64,000 nt of DNA from an uncultured Pelagibacteraceae bacterium (GTDB taxonomy: Bacteria; Pseudomonadota; Alphaproteobacteria; Pelagibacterales; Pelagibacteraceae), in assembly GCA_902579465.1 (NCBI GenBank), contig CACHGV010000002.1, positions 1-64,000 of the forward strand. Direction: 5' to 3'. The translations under genes and the position numbers were made by a program. The notes beneath the pieces were generated by a model. The model did no database searches. It worked only from the letters and a program-made list of their open reading frames with translations, and had not been told where the DNA came from. Shown piece by piece: positions 46,530 through 54,271 of the stretch; position 1 is the first letter of the stretch, and each line of letters opens with the position of its first letter.

Positions 46530-49190
46530 ATGAAAAAATTTATATTTAATTTTAAATCAAATAAAATAAAAGAAATTAAACTACCAAAAAATATTCTTGG
46601 TGGAAAAGGTGCAAATCTTTCTGAGATGGGAAGAATGGGGCTACCCGTACCCCCTGGTTTTACAATATCTACAGAAGTATGTGACTTGTTTTATAAGAAT
46701 AAAAAAAAATTAAATAAAAAAATACTTAATGAAATAAGTAAAGAATTAAAATTTATTGAAAAAGACTCAGGAAAGAAATTTGGAGATATAAAAAATCCCC
46801 TTTTAGTTTCTGTAAGATCTGGAGCTAGGGTTTCCATGCCTGGTATGATGGATACAATTTTAAATCTAGGTCTTAATGATAATACGGTGATAGCACTTGC
46901 AAAAAAAACTTCAAACTTAAGATTCGCAAATGATAGTTATAGGCGTTTTATTCAAATGTATTCTAATGTTGTATTAGGAATCGAGGGTTATCACTTTGAG
47001 GATATAATTGAGAATTATAAATTAACAAAAGGGGTGTTACTAGACACAGAATTAGATGAGCATGACTGGGAAGCTTTGATAAAAGATTTTAAAAATATCG
47101 TAAAGGAAAAAACAAAAAAAGATTTTCCTCAAAATGTCGAAGAACAGCTGGTGGGAGCTATAAGTGCTGTTTTTTTATCTTGGGAAAGTCATAGAGCAAA
47201 AATCTATAGAAAATTAAATCAAATACCATCTAATTGGGGTACAGCAGTTAATGTACAATCAATGGTTTTTGGAAATATGGGAAATGACTGTGCAACTGGT
47301 GTAGTTTTTACTAGAAATCCATCAGATGGAGAAAAAAATATTTACGGAGAATATTTAATAAATGCGCAAGGAGAAGATGTTGTTGCTGGAACCAGAACAC
47401 CACAACATATAACAAAGAAAGCTAGAGTTGAGTCAAAAGAAACTCTTAAGTCAATGGAAGAGGCAATGCCATCGACATACAAGCAACTAAAAAATATTCT
47501 TAATAAGTTAGAAAAACATTACAAAGATATGCAGGATGTGGAGTTTACTGTTGAAAATAAAAAACTGTGGATGCTTCAAACACGCTCTGGAAAACGAACA
47601 GCTAAGTCTGCTGTAAAAATAGCTGTAGATATGGTTAAAGAAAAATTAATTACTAAAAAAGACGCAATATTGCGAATAGAGCCAAGTTCTTTAGACACTT
47701 TACTTCATCCAACTTTAGATGAGAAAATGAAATTGGAAGTAATTGGGTCAGGCTTACCTGCATCACCTGGTGCTGCAAGTGGAAAAGTTGTTTTCACATC
47801 TGAAGAGGCTGAAAGATTAAACAGTATGATGCAAAGTACAATATTAGTTCGTGTAGAAACTTCACCAGAAGATATACATGGTATGCACGCAGCAAAAGGA
47901 ATACTTACTTCAAGAGGAGGTATGACAAGTCATGCTGCAGTAGTTGCAAGAGGGATGGGACGACCATGTGTTTCTGGATCTAGTGAAATAGAAATTGATT
48001 ATGAAAATAAATTATTCAAAACAAACAATAAAGTAATTAAAGAGGGTGAAATAATTACAATTGATGGTTCTACAGGCAGAATAATTATTGGTGAGGTAAA
48101 AACAGTTAAACCAGAGATATCAGGTGATTTTTCAAAAATAATGAGTTGGTCTGATGATTTTAGAAAATTAAAAATTAGAACTAATTCTGAGACGCCATTA
48201 GATAGCAAAACTGCTAGAGAATTTGGTGCAGAGGGTATTGGCTTGTGTAGAACTGAACATATGTTTTTTGAAGAGGAAAGAATTTTATCAGTAAGAGAAA
48301 TGATATTATCAAAAACAATTGAGGATCGATCTAATGCACTCAAAAAGTTATTACCACATCAAAAAAAAGATTTTATTGAAATATTTAAGATAATGAAAGG
48401 TTTACCCGTAACAGTAAGATTACTTGACCCACCTCTTCATGAATTTTTACCAAAAAGTAACAATGAAATTAATGATGTCGCAGTTTCACTAAATATTCCT
48501 GTTAAAGAACTTGAAGTTAGAATTTCAGAACTTCATGAACAAAATCCCATGCTGGGTCATAGAGGTTGTAGATTAGCAATTTCATTCCCTGAAATTTATG
48601 AGATGCAGTGTACTGCAATTTTTGAGGCTTTAGTGGAATGTAAAAAACAAAAAATTCAATCAACAATGCCTGAAATCATGATACCTTTAGTTTCAACAGA
48701 AGCAGAAATAAAACTCATGAAAGATTTAGTCATTAGAGTTGCAAAAAAAGTTCAAGATGCGAATAAAACTAAAATCGATTTTCTAGTCGGAACAATGATT
48801 GAATTACCAAGAGCAGCAATAAAAGCAAAAGATATCGCTAGACATGCTGAATTTTTTAGTTTTGGAACTAATGATTTAACTCAAACTACATTTGGAATTA
48901 GCAGAGATGATAGTGGTAAATTCCTTAAAGATTATATTGAGAACAAAATTTTTGATATTGATCCTTTTGTATCAATTGATGAGGGGGTTGGAGACTTAAT
49001 AAAAATTGCAACTGATAAAGGCAGAAAACAAAACAAAAAAATTAAACTTGGAATTTGTGGTGAGCATGGTGGAGATCCCAAAAGTATAGAATTTTGTGCA
49101 AAAACTGGATTAGATTATGTGTCTTGTTCTCCCTACAGAGTTCCAGTTGCAAGATTAGCGGCAGCTCAAGCTCAAATAAAAAAAAATTAA
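46530..49190 (+). CDS. ppdK: Pyruvate, phosphate dikinase
   Basis: 886 aa with three domains: an N-terminal nucleotide-binding domain (LGGKGANLSEMGRMGLPVPPG, then SVRSGARVSMPGMMDT), the phosphohistidine domain GGMTSHAAVVARGMGRPCV, and a C-terminal PEP/pyruvate barrel ending LGICGEHGGDPKSIEFC. It interconverts pyruvate and PEP using ATP and Pi. With gap, pgk and fda earlier in the window it fits a reversible, gluconeogenesis-friendly lower pathway. It overlaps nadC by 4 bp at the 3' end. Confidence 0.97.
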   Translation: MKKFIFNFKSNKIKEIKLPKNILGGKGANLSEMGRMGLPVPPGFTISTEVCDLFYKNKKKLNKKILNEISKELKFIEKDSGKKFGDIKNPLLVSVRSGARVSMPGMMDTILNLGLNDNTVIALAKKTSNLRFANDSYRRFIQMYSNVVLGIEGYHFEDIIENYKLTKGVLLDTELDEHDWEALIKDFKNIVKEKTKKDFPQNVEEQLVGAISAVFLSWESHRAKIYRKLNQIPSNWGTAVNVQSMVFGNMGNDCATGVVFTRNPSDGEKNIYGEYLINAQGEDVVAGTRTPQHITKKARVESKETLKSMEEAMPSTYKQLKNILNKLEKHYKDMQDVEFTVENKKLWMLQTRSGKRTAKSAVKIAVDMVKEKLITKKDAILRIEPSSLDTLLHPTLDEKMKLEVIGSGLPASPGAASGKVVFTSEEAERLNSMMQSTILVRVETSPEDIHGMHAAKGILTSRGGMTSHAAVVARGMGRPCVSGSSEIEIDYENKLFKTNNKVIKEGEIITIDGSTGRIIIGEVKTVKPEISGDFSKIMSWSDDFRKLKIRTNSETPLDSKTAREFGAEGIGLCRTEHMFFEEERILSVREMILSKTIEDRSNALKKLLPHQKKDFIEIFKIMKGLPVTVRLLDPPLHEFLPKSNNEINDVAVSLNIPVKELEVRISELHEQNPMLGHRGCRLAISFPEIYEMQCTAIFEALVECKKQKIQSTMPEIMIPLVSTEAEIKLMKDLVIRVAKKVQDANKTKIDFLVGTMIELPRAAIKAKDIARHAEFFSFGTNDLTQTTFGISRDDSGKFLKDYIENKIFDIDPFVSIDEGVGDLIKIATDKGRKQNKKIKLGICGEHGGDPKSIEFCAKTGLDYVSCSPYRVPVARLAAAQAQIKKN

Positions 49191-50023
49191 ATCTCTAATT
49201 TTAAATCCAAAGCTTGAATACTATGTGTTAATTCACCTACTGATATTCTATCAACGTTTGTTGCAGCTATTTTTTTAACATTTTTTAAAGTTATTCCTCC
49301 AGAGGCTTCAGTCTCATATTTCCCTTTTGCATATTTAATAGCTTTTTTAAGATTTTTTGGACTCATATTATCAAATAAAACTCTATTAAAATTAAGTCCA
49401 TTAATTCTCTTAAATTGATTCAAAGTATCAACTTCAACAGTAATTTTTCTTTCTTTTTTTTTATTTATTGCTTTTTTTACTATATCTTCAAATTTCTTTG
49501 ATGAGGCTAGATGATTGTCTTTAATTAAAAATTCATCACTTAAATTAAATCTATGGTTTGTCCCACCTCCTAGTTTTACAGCATATTTTTGAATAACTCT
49601 TAGATTTGGAATTGTTTTTCTTGTGCAACAAATTTTCGTTTTTTTACCTACCTTTTCTACAAATTTATTGGTTTTAGTTGCAATACCTGAGATATGGGAG
49701 AGAAAATTTAGAGCAACCCTTTCCCCAATTAAAATACTTTTAATTTTTCCTTCAATTACAGCAACTATAGAACTTTTGTTAACTTTTGATCCTTCTTTTT
49801 TTTTTATATGAAATTTAATATTTCTATCTAATAACTTAAAAGTTTGTTTAGCAAATTCTAATCCACCTATAATACCTTTTTCATTACTTATTAGGTTAAC
49901 TTTTAAAATTGAATTATTATTTAATAGATTTGTTGTAATATCTCCTGAAGGATAAAGATCCTCATTAAGAGCTAACTTACAGGTTGATCGGATAAAATTT
50001 TTACTTAATTGAATTTTTGGCAC
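49187..50023 (-). CDS. nadC: Nicotinate-nucleotide pyrophosphorylase
   Basis: 278 aa. Quinolinate phosphoribosyltransferase motifs: EDLYPSGDITTNLL, NFLSHISGIAT, CTRKTIPNLRVIQKYAV, GGGTNHRFNL and LFDNMSP, ending with EASGGITLKN. It forms nicotinate mononucleotide. Five base pairs downstream of nadA on the same strand. L-aspartate oxidase (nadB) is not beside them in this window. Confidence 0.96.
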   Translation of the reverse strand: MPKIQLSKNFIRSTCKLALNEDLYPSGDITTNLLNNNSILKVNLISNEKGIIGGLEFAKQTFKLLDRNIKFHIKKKEGSKVNKSSIVAVIEGKIKSILIGERVALNFLSHISGIATKTNKFVEKVGKKTKICCTRKTIPNLRVIQKYAVKLGGGTNHRFNLSDEFLIKDNHLASSKKFEDIVKKAINKKKERKITVEVDTLNQFKRINGLNFNRVLFDNMSPKNLKKAIKYAKGKYETEASGGITLKNVKKIAATNVDRISVGELTHSIQALDLKLEI

Positions 50024-50028
50024 AGAAT

Positions 50029-51018
50029 TTATCTGCCTATTTCAGCCATTCTCTCTACTGATTTCCTAGCCATCTCAATTGTTTCGTGTTCCATTATTAT
50101 TTCGTTTGTTTCATTTTCTAAACAATCAAGTATTTTTGGCAGCGTAATTCTTTTCATGTGAGGACATAAGTTACAAGGTCTAATAAATTCTACATTAGGA
50201 TTGTCAATTTGAACATTATCACTCATTGAGCATTCTGTAACCATCATAACTTTTTCAGGTTGATTATCTTTTACATATTTAATCATTCCACTTGTTGAAC
50301 CAGCAAAATCACTTGCTTTTATTACTTCAGGAGGACATTCAGGATGAGCAATAATTTTAATTCCAGGATTATTTTTTCTTATTTCATTAATCTCTTCATC
50401 ATTAAATTGTTCATGAACCTCACACGTCCCTTTCCATGAAATAATTTCTACATCAGTCTGAGAAGCAACATATTTTGCTAAATAATCGTCTGGTAAGAAA
50501 ATTACTTTTTTTACACCTAAAGAGTTTACAATTTTAACAGCATTTGCTGATGTACAGCAAACGTCAGTTTCAGCCTTAACATCTGCGGAAGTATTAACGT
50601 ATGAAACCACAGGAACACCAGGATATTGTTTTTTTAAGCTTCTTACATCTTCACCAGTTATAGATGAGGATAAAGAGCAACCAGCTTTCATATCTGGCAG
50701 TAAAACTTTTTTATCTGGACTCATTAATTTGGCGGTCTCCGCCATAAAATGAACACCGCACATAACAATTATATCTGCCTCAGTTTTAGCAGCTTCAATA
50801 GCTAAGGCTAATGAGTCTGCTGAAAAATCAGATATGCCATGATATATTTCAGGAGTTTGGTAATTATGAGCAAGAATTACTGCGTTCTTTTCTTTTTTAA
50901 GTTTATTTATTTTATAAATATAAGGTGCGTGAGTAGCCCATTCTATTTCAGGTATCGATTTAGAAACCTTTCGATAAATAGGATCTGTTGCAATTTTAAC
51001 TTGGGTTGTGAATTCCAT
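50029..51018 (-). CDS. nadA: Quinolinate synthase
   Basis: 329 aa. Three cysteine sites that bind the [4Fe-4S] cluster are visible: in MCGVHFMAE, TECSMSD and RPCNLCPHMK. HNYQTPEIYHGISDFSADSLA is the family's N-terminal signature. It makes quinolinate from iminoaspartate and DHAP. It is transcribed with nadC, away from tRNA-Leu. Confidence 0.96.
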   Translation of the reverse strand: MEFTTQVKIATDPIYRKVSKSIPEIEWATHAPYIYKINKLKKEKNAVILAHNYQTPEIYHGISDFSADSLALAIEAAKTEADIIVMCGVHFMAETAKLMSPDKKVLLPDMKAGCSLSSSITGEDVRSLKKQYPGVPVVSYVNTSADVKAETDVCCTSANAVKIVNSLGVKKVIFLPDDYLAKYVASQTDVEIISWKGTCEVHEQFNDEEINEIRKNNPGIKIIAHPECPPEVIKASDFAGSTSGMIKYVKDNQPEKVMMVTECSMSDNVQIDNPNVEFIRPCNLCPHMKRITLPKILDCLENETNEIIMEHETIEMARKSVERMAEIGR

Positions 51019-51076
51019 ATTAAAAACTTATCAACTTGAAATAGAATTGTCATTCATTTAATCTGACGCATGATTT

Positions 51077-51162
51077 GCGGCCATGCTGAAATTGGTAGAC
51101 AGGCACGGTTGAGGGCCGTGTGAGCCTTGCTCATGAGAGTTCGATTCTCTCTGGCCGCACCA
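51077..51162 (+). tRNA. tRNA-Leu (anticodon GAG)
   Basis: 86 nt with encoded CCA. The acceptor GCGGCCA pairs with TGGCCGC, the anticodon arm CACGG-TTGAGGG-CCGTG gives GAG, and a variable arm (AGCCTTGCTCATGA region) marks a class II tRNA. It lies 23 bp before the left 31-bp repeat of the ssrA-associated element. Confidence 0.94.
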
Positions 51163-51181
51163 TTAATTAAAATTATTTATG

Positions 51182-51211
51182 AAAAAGGGGCGTTCTGTTG
51201 CCAGGTGCCCC
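51182..51211 (-). terminator. Orphan tmRNA terminator hairpin (left repeat copy)
   Basis: On the minus strand GGGGC (51211-51207) pairs with GCCCC (51191-51187) and is followed by TTTTT (51186-51182). Its sequence equals the 3' hairpin of the tmRNA coding piece at 54243-54267, but only this copy has the T run. It appears to be the original ssrA terminator now separated from its gene. Confidence 0.55.
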
Positions 51212-51215
51212 AAAC
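51185..51215. repeat. Left 31-bp direct repeat (attachment-site-like)
   Basis: This sequence (AAGGGGCGTT... to ...GCCCCAAAC) is identical to 54241-54271 over 31 bp, as checked base by base. The right copy is part of the tmRNA gene. Identity stops abruptly on both sides. A duplication of the 3' end of a structural RNA gene is the usual footprint of site-specific integration. Confidence 0.85.
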
Positions 51216-51284
51216 TGTTTATCTAGATCCACTAATAAACACTCATAAATACTACCATTAAAGGAACACCAATCAAGGAACTTG

Positions 51285-51303
51285 TGACGCCACCATGACG
51301 CCA
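51285..51303 (+). repeat. Left tandem TGACGCCA boxes (possible integrase arm sites)
   Basis: TGACGCCA at 51285-51292 and again at 51296-51303, an 11-bp period. The same arrangement recurs at 54168-54186 in the same orientation. The helical spacing and the position 70 bp inside the left repeat resemble arm-type binding sites of tyrosine recombinases. Confidence 0.6.
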
Positions 51304-51315
51304 AATATTGGAAGA

Positions 51316-51389
51316 GGGGTCCCAAACAAAGTCCAAAATAGATTTAATTAAAGTTACCCACATACCAATAACTACATAAAGGGGTCCCA
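51316..51389 (+). repeat. Pair of GGGGTCCCA repeats in the gene-free left end
   Basis: GGGGTCCCA at 51316-51324 and 51381-51389. The stretch 51163-51460 (298 bp) has no gene I can support; it holds the left 31-bp repeat, the tandem boxes and this pair. The pair may be a second set of protein-binding sites. Low certainty. Confidence 0.35.
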
Positions 51390-51460
51390 CTGCTTTAGGT
51401 GTATAGCAAGTCGAATAAAGACAGGACAATTGGAAACTTTTTGGTACCATAAATAGTTCA

Positions 51461-51664
51461 ATGGCTTGGTATAATATAAATTCTCAGGATAGCGTAACTG
51501 CGGAAACTTTAGAAAAAATCAAAACCGAAAGGTGTGGTTTCTGTGGACAAGAAAAACCAGTCAGAAAGAGAATGAAAATATATTTTTCAGAATTTGAAAT
51601 AGCAGAAAAACCAGTATGTCGAGATTGCTATGTTCAGAATTCAAAAAAGGCAATAGCTACTTAG
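51461..51664 (+). CDS. Small zinc-ribbon-like protein of unknown function
   Basis: 67 aa. Two CxxC knuckles are visible: CGFC (about residues 26-29) and CRDC (about 53-56), separated by a basic and aromatic segment, the layout of a small zinc ribbon. I do not recognise a family. It is the first plus-strand gene inside the ssrA-associated element. Possible nucleic-acid- or protein-binding role is inference. Confidence 0.6.
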   Translation: MAWYNINSQDSVTAETLEKIKTERCGFCGQEKPVRKRMKIYFSEFEIAEKPVCRDCYVQNSKKAIAT

Positions 51665-51728
51665 TTTTTAAGAATATCATTAGATAAATACAAGCAGACT
51701 CACGGTTATGGATTTGTTATAGTTTTAT

Positions 51729-51986
51729 ATGGCAACATACCAAGAAATTTTAGATAAAGTTCCAGAATCAGTTAAGGACAAGTTCTTAATTAAAAAAAGA
51801 GAAAGAGCCATTGAAATTGTTAAAGATAAAATTTCTAAGTCTGGAAAAAGTTTAAATGATTTTGATGATGATGAGATGGAAGGAATGATTGCTGATGAGG
51901 AACAAAACCTTAAAGGGGATCAATTAAAAACAATTTTATTTACTTTATTAACAGCAGAGGGTTTGTCTTATTTAGCAAATCTTTAA
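51729..51986 (+). CDS. Small acidic protein of unknown function
   Basis: 85 aa, mostly helical by composition, with a basic N-terminal third (IKKRERAIEIVKDKI), an acidic centre (NDFDDDEMEGMIADEEQ) and a hydrophobic C-terminal helix (TILFTLLTAEGLSYLANL). No family recognised. It starts 64 bp after the zinc-ribbon gene and ends 1 bp before the next gene, so it is probably cotranscribed with the genes that follow. Confidence 0.6.
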   Translation: MATYQEILDKVPESVKDKFLIKKRERAIEIVKDKISKSGKSLNDFDDDEMEGMIADEEQNLKGDQLKTILFTLLTAEGLSYLANL

Positions 51987-51987
51987 T

Positions 51988-52419
51988 ATGTACAAAAAAA
52001 GTTTGTTTGCGATAATAGGTACTAAAATTTTATTTTTTTTTAAACCTGAGCTAAAAATCGTATTAAGGAATATAATTTTATGTGCTTTATTTGTGCTTTT
52101 AATTATTTATATTCATTATGAATTTATAAGTTGGTCATCGGTCTCTGGAATAAATGAATATCTTACATTTTCATATATTCTTAAAAATACTTTAATAATA
52201 TTATCGCTAGTTTTATTATTTTTTAGCATAAAAAGGTCAAAACTTAAAAATGATGGATTTGATAAATTTAGAGACAAAGAACTCAAAACATATTCTGAAA
52301 AAAAATTAGAACCTAAAACAAATTTACAAAAAAATGAGATAGACGATGCTTATTTTAATAAATTTAGAAATAAAAAAAAACTAAGAACCACTCAAGAAAT
52401 TAAACTAAACAAAAAATGA
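51988..52419 (+). CDS. Two-TM membrane protein of unknown function with repeated FxKFR motif
   Basis: 143 aa. Two transmembrane helices (about residues 26-45 and 62-81) are followed by a charged cytoplasmic tail. The tail holds FDKFRDK (residues 91-97) and FNKFRNK (123-129), a repeated short motif; the next protein has FEKFRLK near its N-terminus. No family recognised. It overlaps the next gene by 4 bp. Confidence 0.6.
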   Translation: MYKKSLFAIIGTKILFFFKPELKIVLRNIILCALFVLLIIYIHYEFISWSSVSGINEYLTFSYILKNTLIILSLVLLFFSIKRSKLKNDGFDKFRDKELKTYSEKKLEPKTNLQKNEIDDAYFNKFRNKKKLRTTQEIKLNKK

Positions 52420-52832
52420 AAAAACAAAATGAATTGGTTATATTTGAGAAATTTAGATTAAAACTCTCACAAAAAGAAAAAAAAGAAATTGATGCTTTAA
52501 AAATGGAGTTTAAAGGTGCCCCAATCCAAACCACTGGTGCTATGTTATTTCTAGCGGCTGCCACTCCTTTTACAGGGGAGGGTACTAAATTTTACAAAGA
52601 AACAGCATCACAAATTGTAACAATATTTAAATCCTCTATTCGCGATGCAGCAATCAGTGATGTTAGCCAAAGTATTAGAAAAAAAAATAAAAAGGCTTAT
52701 CAATATAATGAAGAAGAGCTAAAAAAACTTATACTTAAACAAGAAAGTAGAATTAAAAAAAAAGGTAGAATTGGTTTAATGAAAAAAATTATTGTTGTAC
52801 ATCTGGGACTCGGCTTTTTACCATTTTTATGA
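52416..52832 (+). CDS. Protein of unknown function, coupled to the two-TM protein
   Basis: 138 aa. It begins with FEKFRLKLSQKEKKE (residues 10-24), has a small-residue stretch TTGAMLFLAAATPFTGEG (about 39-56), then a basic helical middle and a hydrophobic end (IVVHLGLGFLPFL). No family recognised. The 4-bp overlap with the preceding gene and the shared FxKFR motif suggest the two proteins act together; that is inference. Confidence 0.6.
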   Translation: MKKQNELVIFEKFRLKLSQKEKKEIDALKMEFKGAPIQTTGAMLFLAAATPFTGEGTKFYKETASQIVTIFKSSIRDAAISDVSQSIRKKNKKAYQYNEEELKKLILKQESRIKKKGRIGLMKKIIVVHLGLGFLPFL

Positions 52833-52891
52833 TTGAAGTATTAATAGCCTTGGAACTTGCATTTTTAGCTTATAAATTTTTGTCAGATTAA
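52829..52891 (+). CDS. Putative 20-residue hydrophobic micro-protein
   Basis: ATG at 52829 overlaps the preceding stop codon by 4 bp (ATGA). The peptide MIEVLIALELAFLAYKFLSD would form a single helix able to lie in a membrane. The ATGA junction is the same coupling used by true genes here, but the ORF is so short that chance is a real possibility. Confidence 0.25.
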   Translation: MIEVLIALELAFLAYKFLSD

Positions 52892-52932
52892 CTCAACTTG
52901 AGTAAGAGTTCAGGATTTGTTAATCTTGGATA

Positions 52933-54075
52933 ATGAAAATAATTTTGTTTTTTATTTTTTTAATTTTACCAACGTTTGCCAACAGTTTTGATGATCATTA
53001 TAAGTTTGATCACTGGGCTTATGAAAGAATTATGTTTGGAAAAACTGAAAGTCGTGAAGAAGCAAAAAAACTTTTAGACAGTCATAAACTTAATAATCTT
53101 GAGGTAAGAGATACAAATAAACCTTATTTAGGACCTATAATAGATGGTCATGCACATCCTAGAAAATCCACCGGAAGAGCTTTAGATATAGGTACTGAGT
53201 ATTTTATAGAAGATTTGCCAATGTTAACAAATAAGGCAAATGTTTTTATGTCTGTAATTATGGGAACTCCAAATACTTACAAATCAGAAGATAATTGGAA
53301 TTATTATTATGATTTTGCTGCAGAGCATCAGAATGTTTTAACTAATTGTCATTCCAATTTTATTGGAATGGCAGCAAATAAAAAAAAATATAAGAACTCA
53401 GAAGTTAATAAAGAGTTTAAAGAAACTATTAAAAGATTTAAAAAAGGACAATGTTATGGATTGGGAGAAGCTGGACTGGTTCACTATAATAAAAAGAAAA
53501 AAAATCCCCCTTATGGTGGGTATCAACCCCAATTAGATTTAGATCTTAAAAACCCAATTATTGATAAGGCGTTCAAATTTGTCAATGAACACCGTATGCC
53601 GATTAATTTACACCTGGAGCCTTTTCATGAAATAGATGGGATAGATAGATTAACAGAGTTTAAAAATTTTTATAAAAAAAAATGTGAAAAATACCCCAAC
53701 GCAAAAATTGTGATAGCTCATACAGGAATGATGCCAACAAAAGACCTTGAAGAAATTTTTGATTATTGTCCTAATACATATACTGACTGGAAAATAGCAT
53801 TTCATTGGTCTTCTCTTTGGGGCTTTGAGGATTTGCATATCCCAAATGATTATAGATTTAAATTACATGAGGTTTGGGCAAAATCGATGGAAAAATATTC
53901 CGATAGATATTTTTTTGGTTCTGATCATAAATTAGGTAAAAGCCCAGCACATGATGTTTTTGTTGAACACTATATGAAGCATGTTCGTTTGATGATTGGA
54001 TCTTTAAGCCCAGATGTACAAGAAAAGATTGCATATAAAAATGCAGCTAAACTTTTTAAAATTAATCTTAATTAA
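52933..54075 (+). CDS. Exported amidohydrolase-superfamily protein
   Basis: 380 aa. A signal peptide (hydrophobic residues 2-13, likely cleavage near AN-S, about residue 18) precedes a TIM-barrel hydrolase. Metal-site candidates occur in family order: HAH in DGHAHP (about 73-75), Glu in GLGEAGLVH (about 180), His in NLHLEP (about 226), His in IAHTG (about 264) and Asp in FGSDH (about 331). This is the amidohydrolase/TatD-PTE-like pattern. Substrate unknown. It is the last gene of the ssrA-associated element, facing the tmRNA. Confidence 0.75.
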   Translation: MKIILFFIFLILPTFANSFDDHYKFDHWAYERIMFGKTESREEAKKLLDSHKLNNLEVRDTNKPYLGPIIDGHAHPRKSTGRALDIGTEYFIEDLPMLTNKANVFMSVIMGTPNTYKSEDNWNYYYDFAAEHQNVLTNCHSNFIGMAANKKKYKNSEVNKEFKETIKRFKKGQCYGLGEAGLVHYNKKKKNPPYGGYQPQLDLDLKNPIIDKAFKFVNEHRMPINLHLEPFHEIDGIDRLTEFKNFYKKKCEKYPNAKIVIAHTGMMPTKDLEEIFDYCPNTYTDWKIAFHWSSLWGFEDLHIPNDYRFKLHEVWAKSMEKYSDRYFFGSDHKLGKSPAHDVFVEHYMKHVRLMIGSLSPDVQEKIAYKNAAKLFKINLN

Positions 54076-54167
54076 TTTTGTATTTCCTATTTCTCAATTG
54101 AGATTAAGAGTTACTTAGTTTTAAAGAGTGTCTTATCCAGGAGTTCCTTTACTAAATCTCTTTTTTC

Positions 54168-54186
54168 TGACGCCACTGTGACGCCA
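54168..54186 (+). repeat. Right tandem TGACGCCA boxes (possible integrase arm sites)
   Basis: TGACGCCA at 54168-54175 and 54179-54186, again an 11-bp period, 54 bp inside the right repeat. The pattern TGACGCCAnnnTGACGCCAA is shared with the left pair, with only the three middle bases differing. Confidence 0.6.
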
Positions 54187-54240
54187 ACCTGTATTTACCT
54201 TCTAAAAAGTGTTTATTTTTCTAGCGAACCGAGAATCTGG

Positions 54241-54271
54241 AAGGGGCGTTCTGTTGCCAGGTGCCCCAAAC
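54241..54271. repeat. Right 31-bp direct repeat, within the tmRNA gene
   Basis: Identical to 51185-51215. It covers the 3' hairpin of the tmRNA coding piece, so the element restores the end of ssrA while displacing the original copy. The outer side continues into the tmRNA (CCCCGTAACTTAATTAG) and the inner side into element sequence. Confidence 0.85.

Larger units (their letters stand above)
51185..54271. mobile_element. ssrA-associated integrative element or remnant, no integrase
   Basis: About 3.1 kb bracketed by a 31-bp perfect direct repeat, with the right copy in the tmRNA gene. Tandem TGACGCCA boxes stand inside both ends. The interior carries four small genes that I cannot assign, one putative micro-ORF and an exported amidohydrolase, all on the plus strand. 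I see no tyrosine or serine recombinase, replication or packaging gene. The structure supports integration; whether it still moves is unknown. Without the element, tRNA-Leu and ssrA would stand tail-to-tail. Confidence 0.65.

Noticed and set aside
51232-51450. Minus-strand ORF of 72 codons with two hydrophobic stretches in the gene-free left end of the element
   Set aside because: It spans the tandem TGACGCCA boxes and the GGGGTCCCA pair, which explain conservation there better than coding, and no family is recognisable. I keep it only as a possibility.
51163-51460. CRISPR-like or prophage content near tRNA-Leu
   Set aside because: The repeats are few, not regularly spaced with unique spacers, and no cas, phage structural or recombinase genes are visible.
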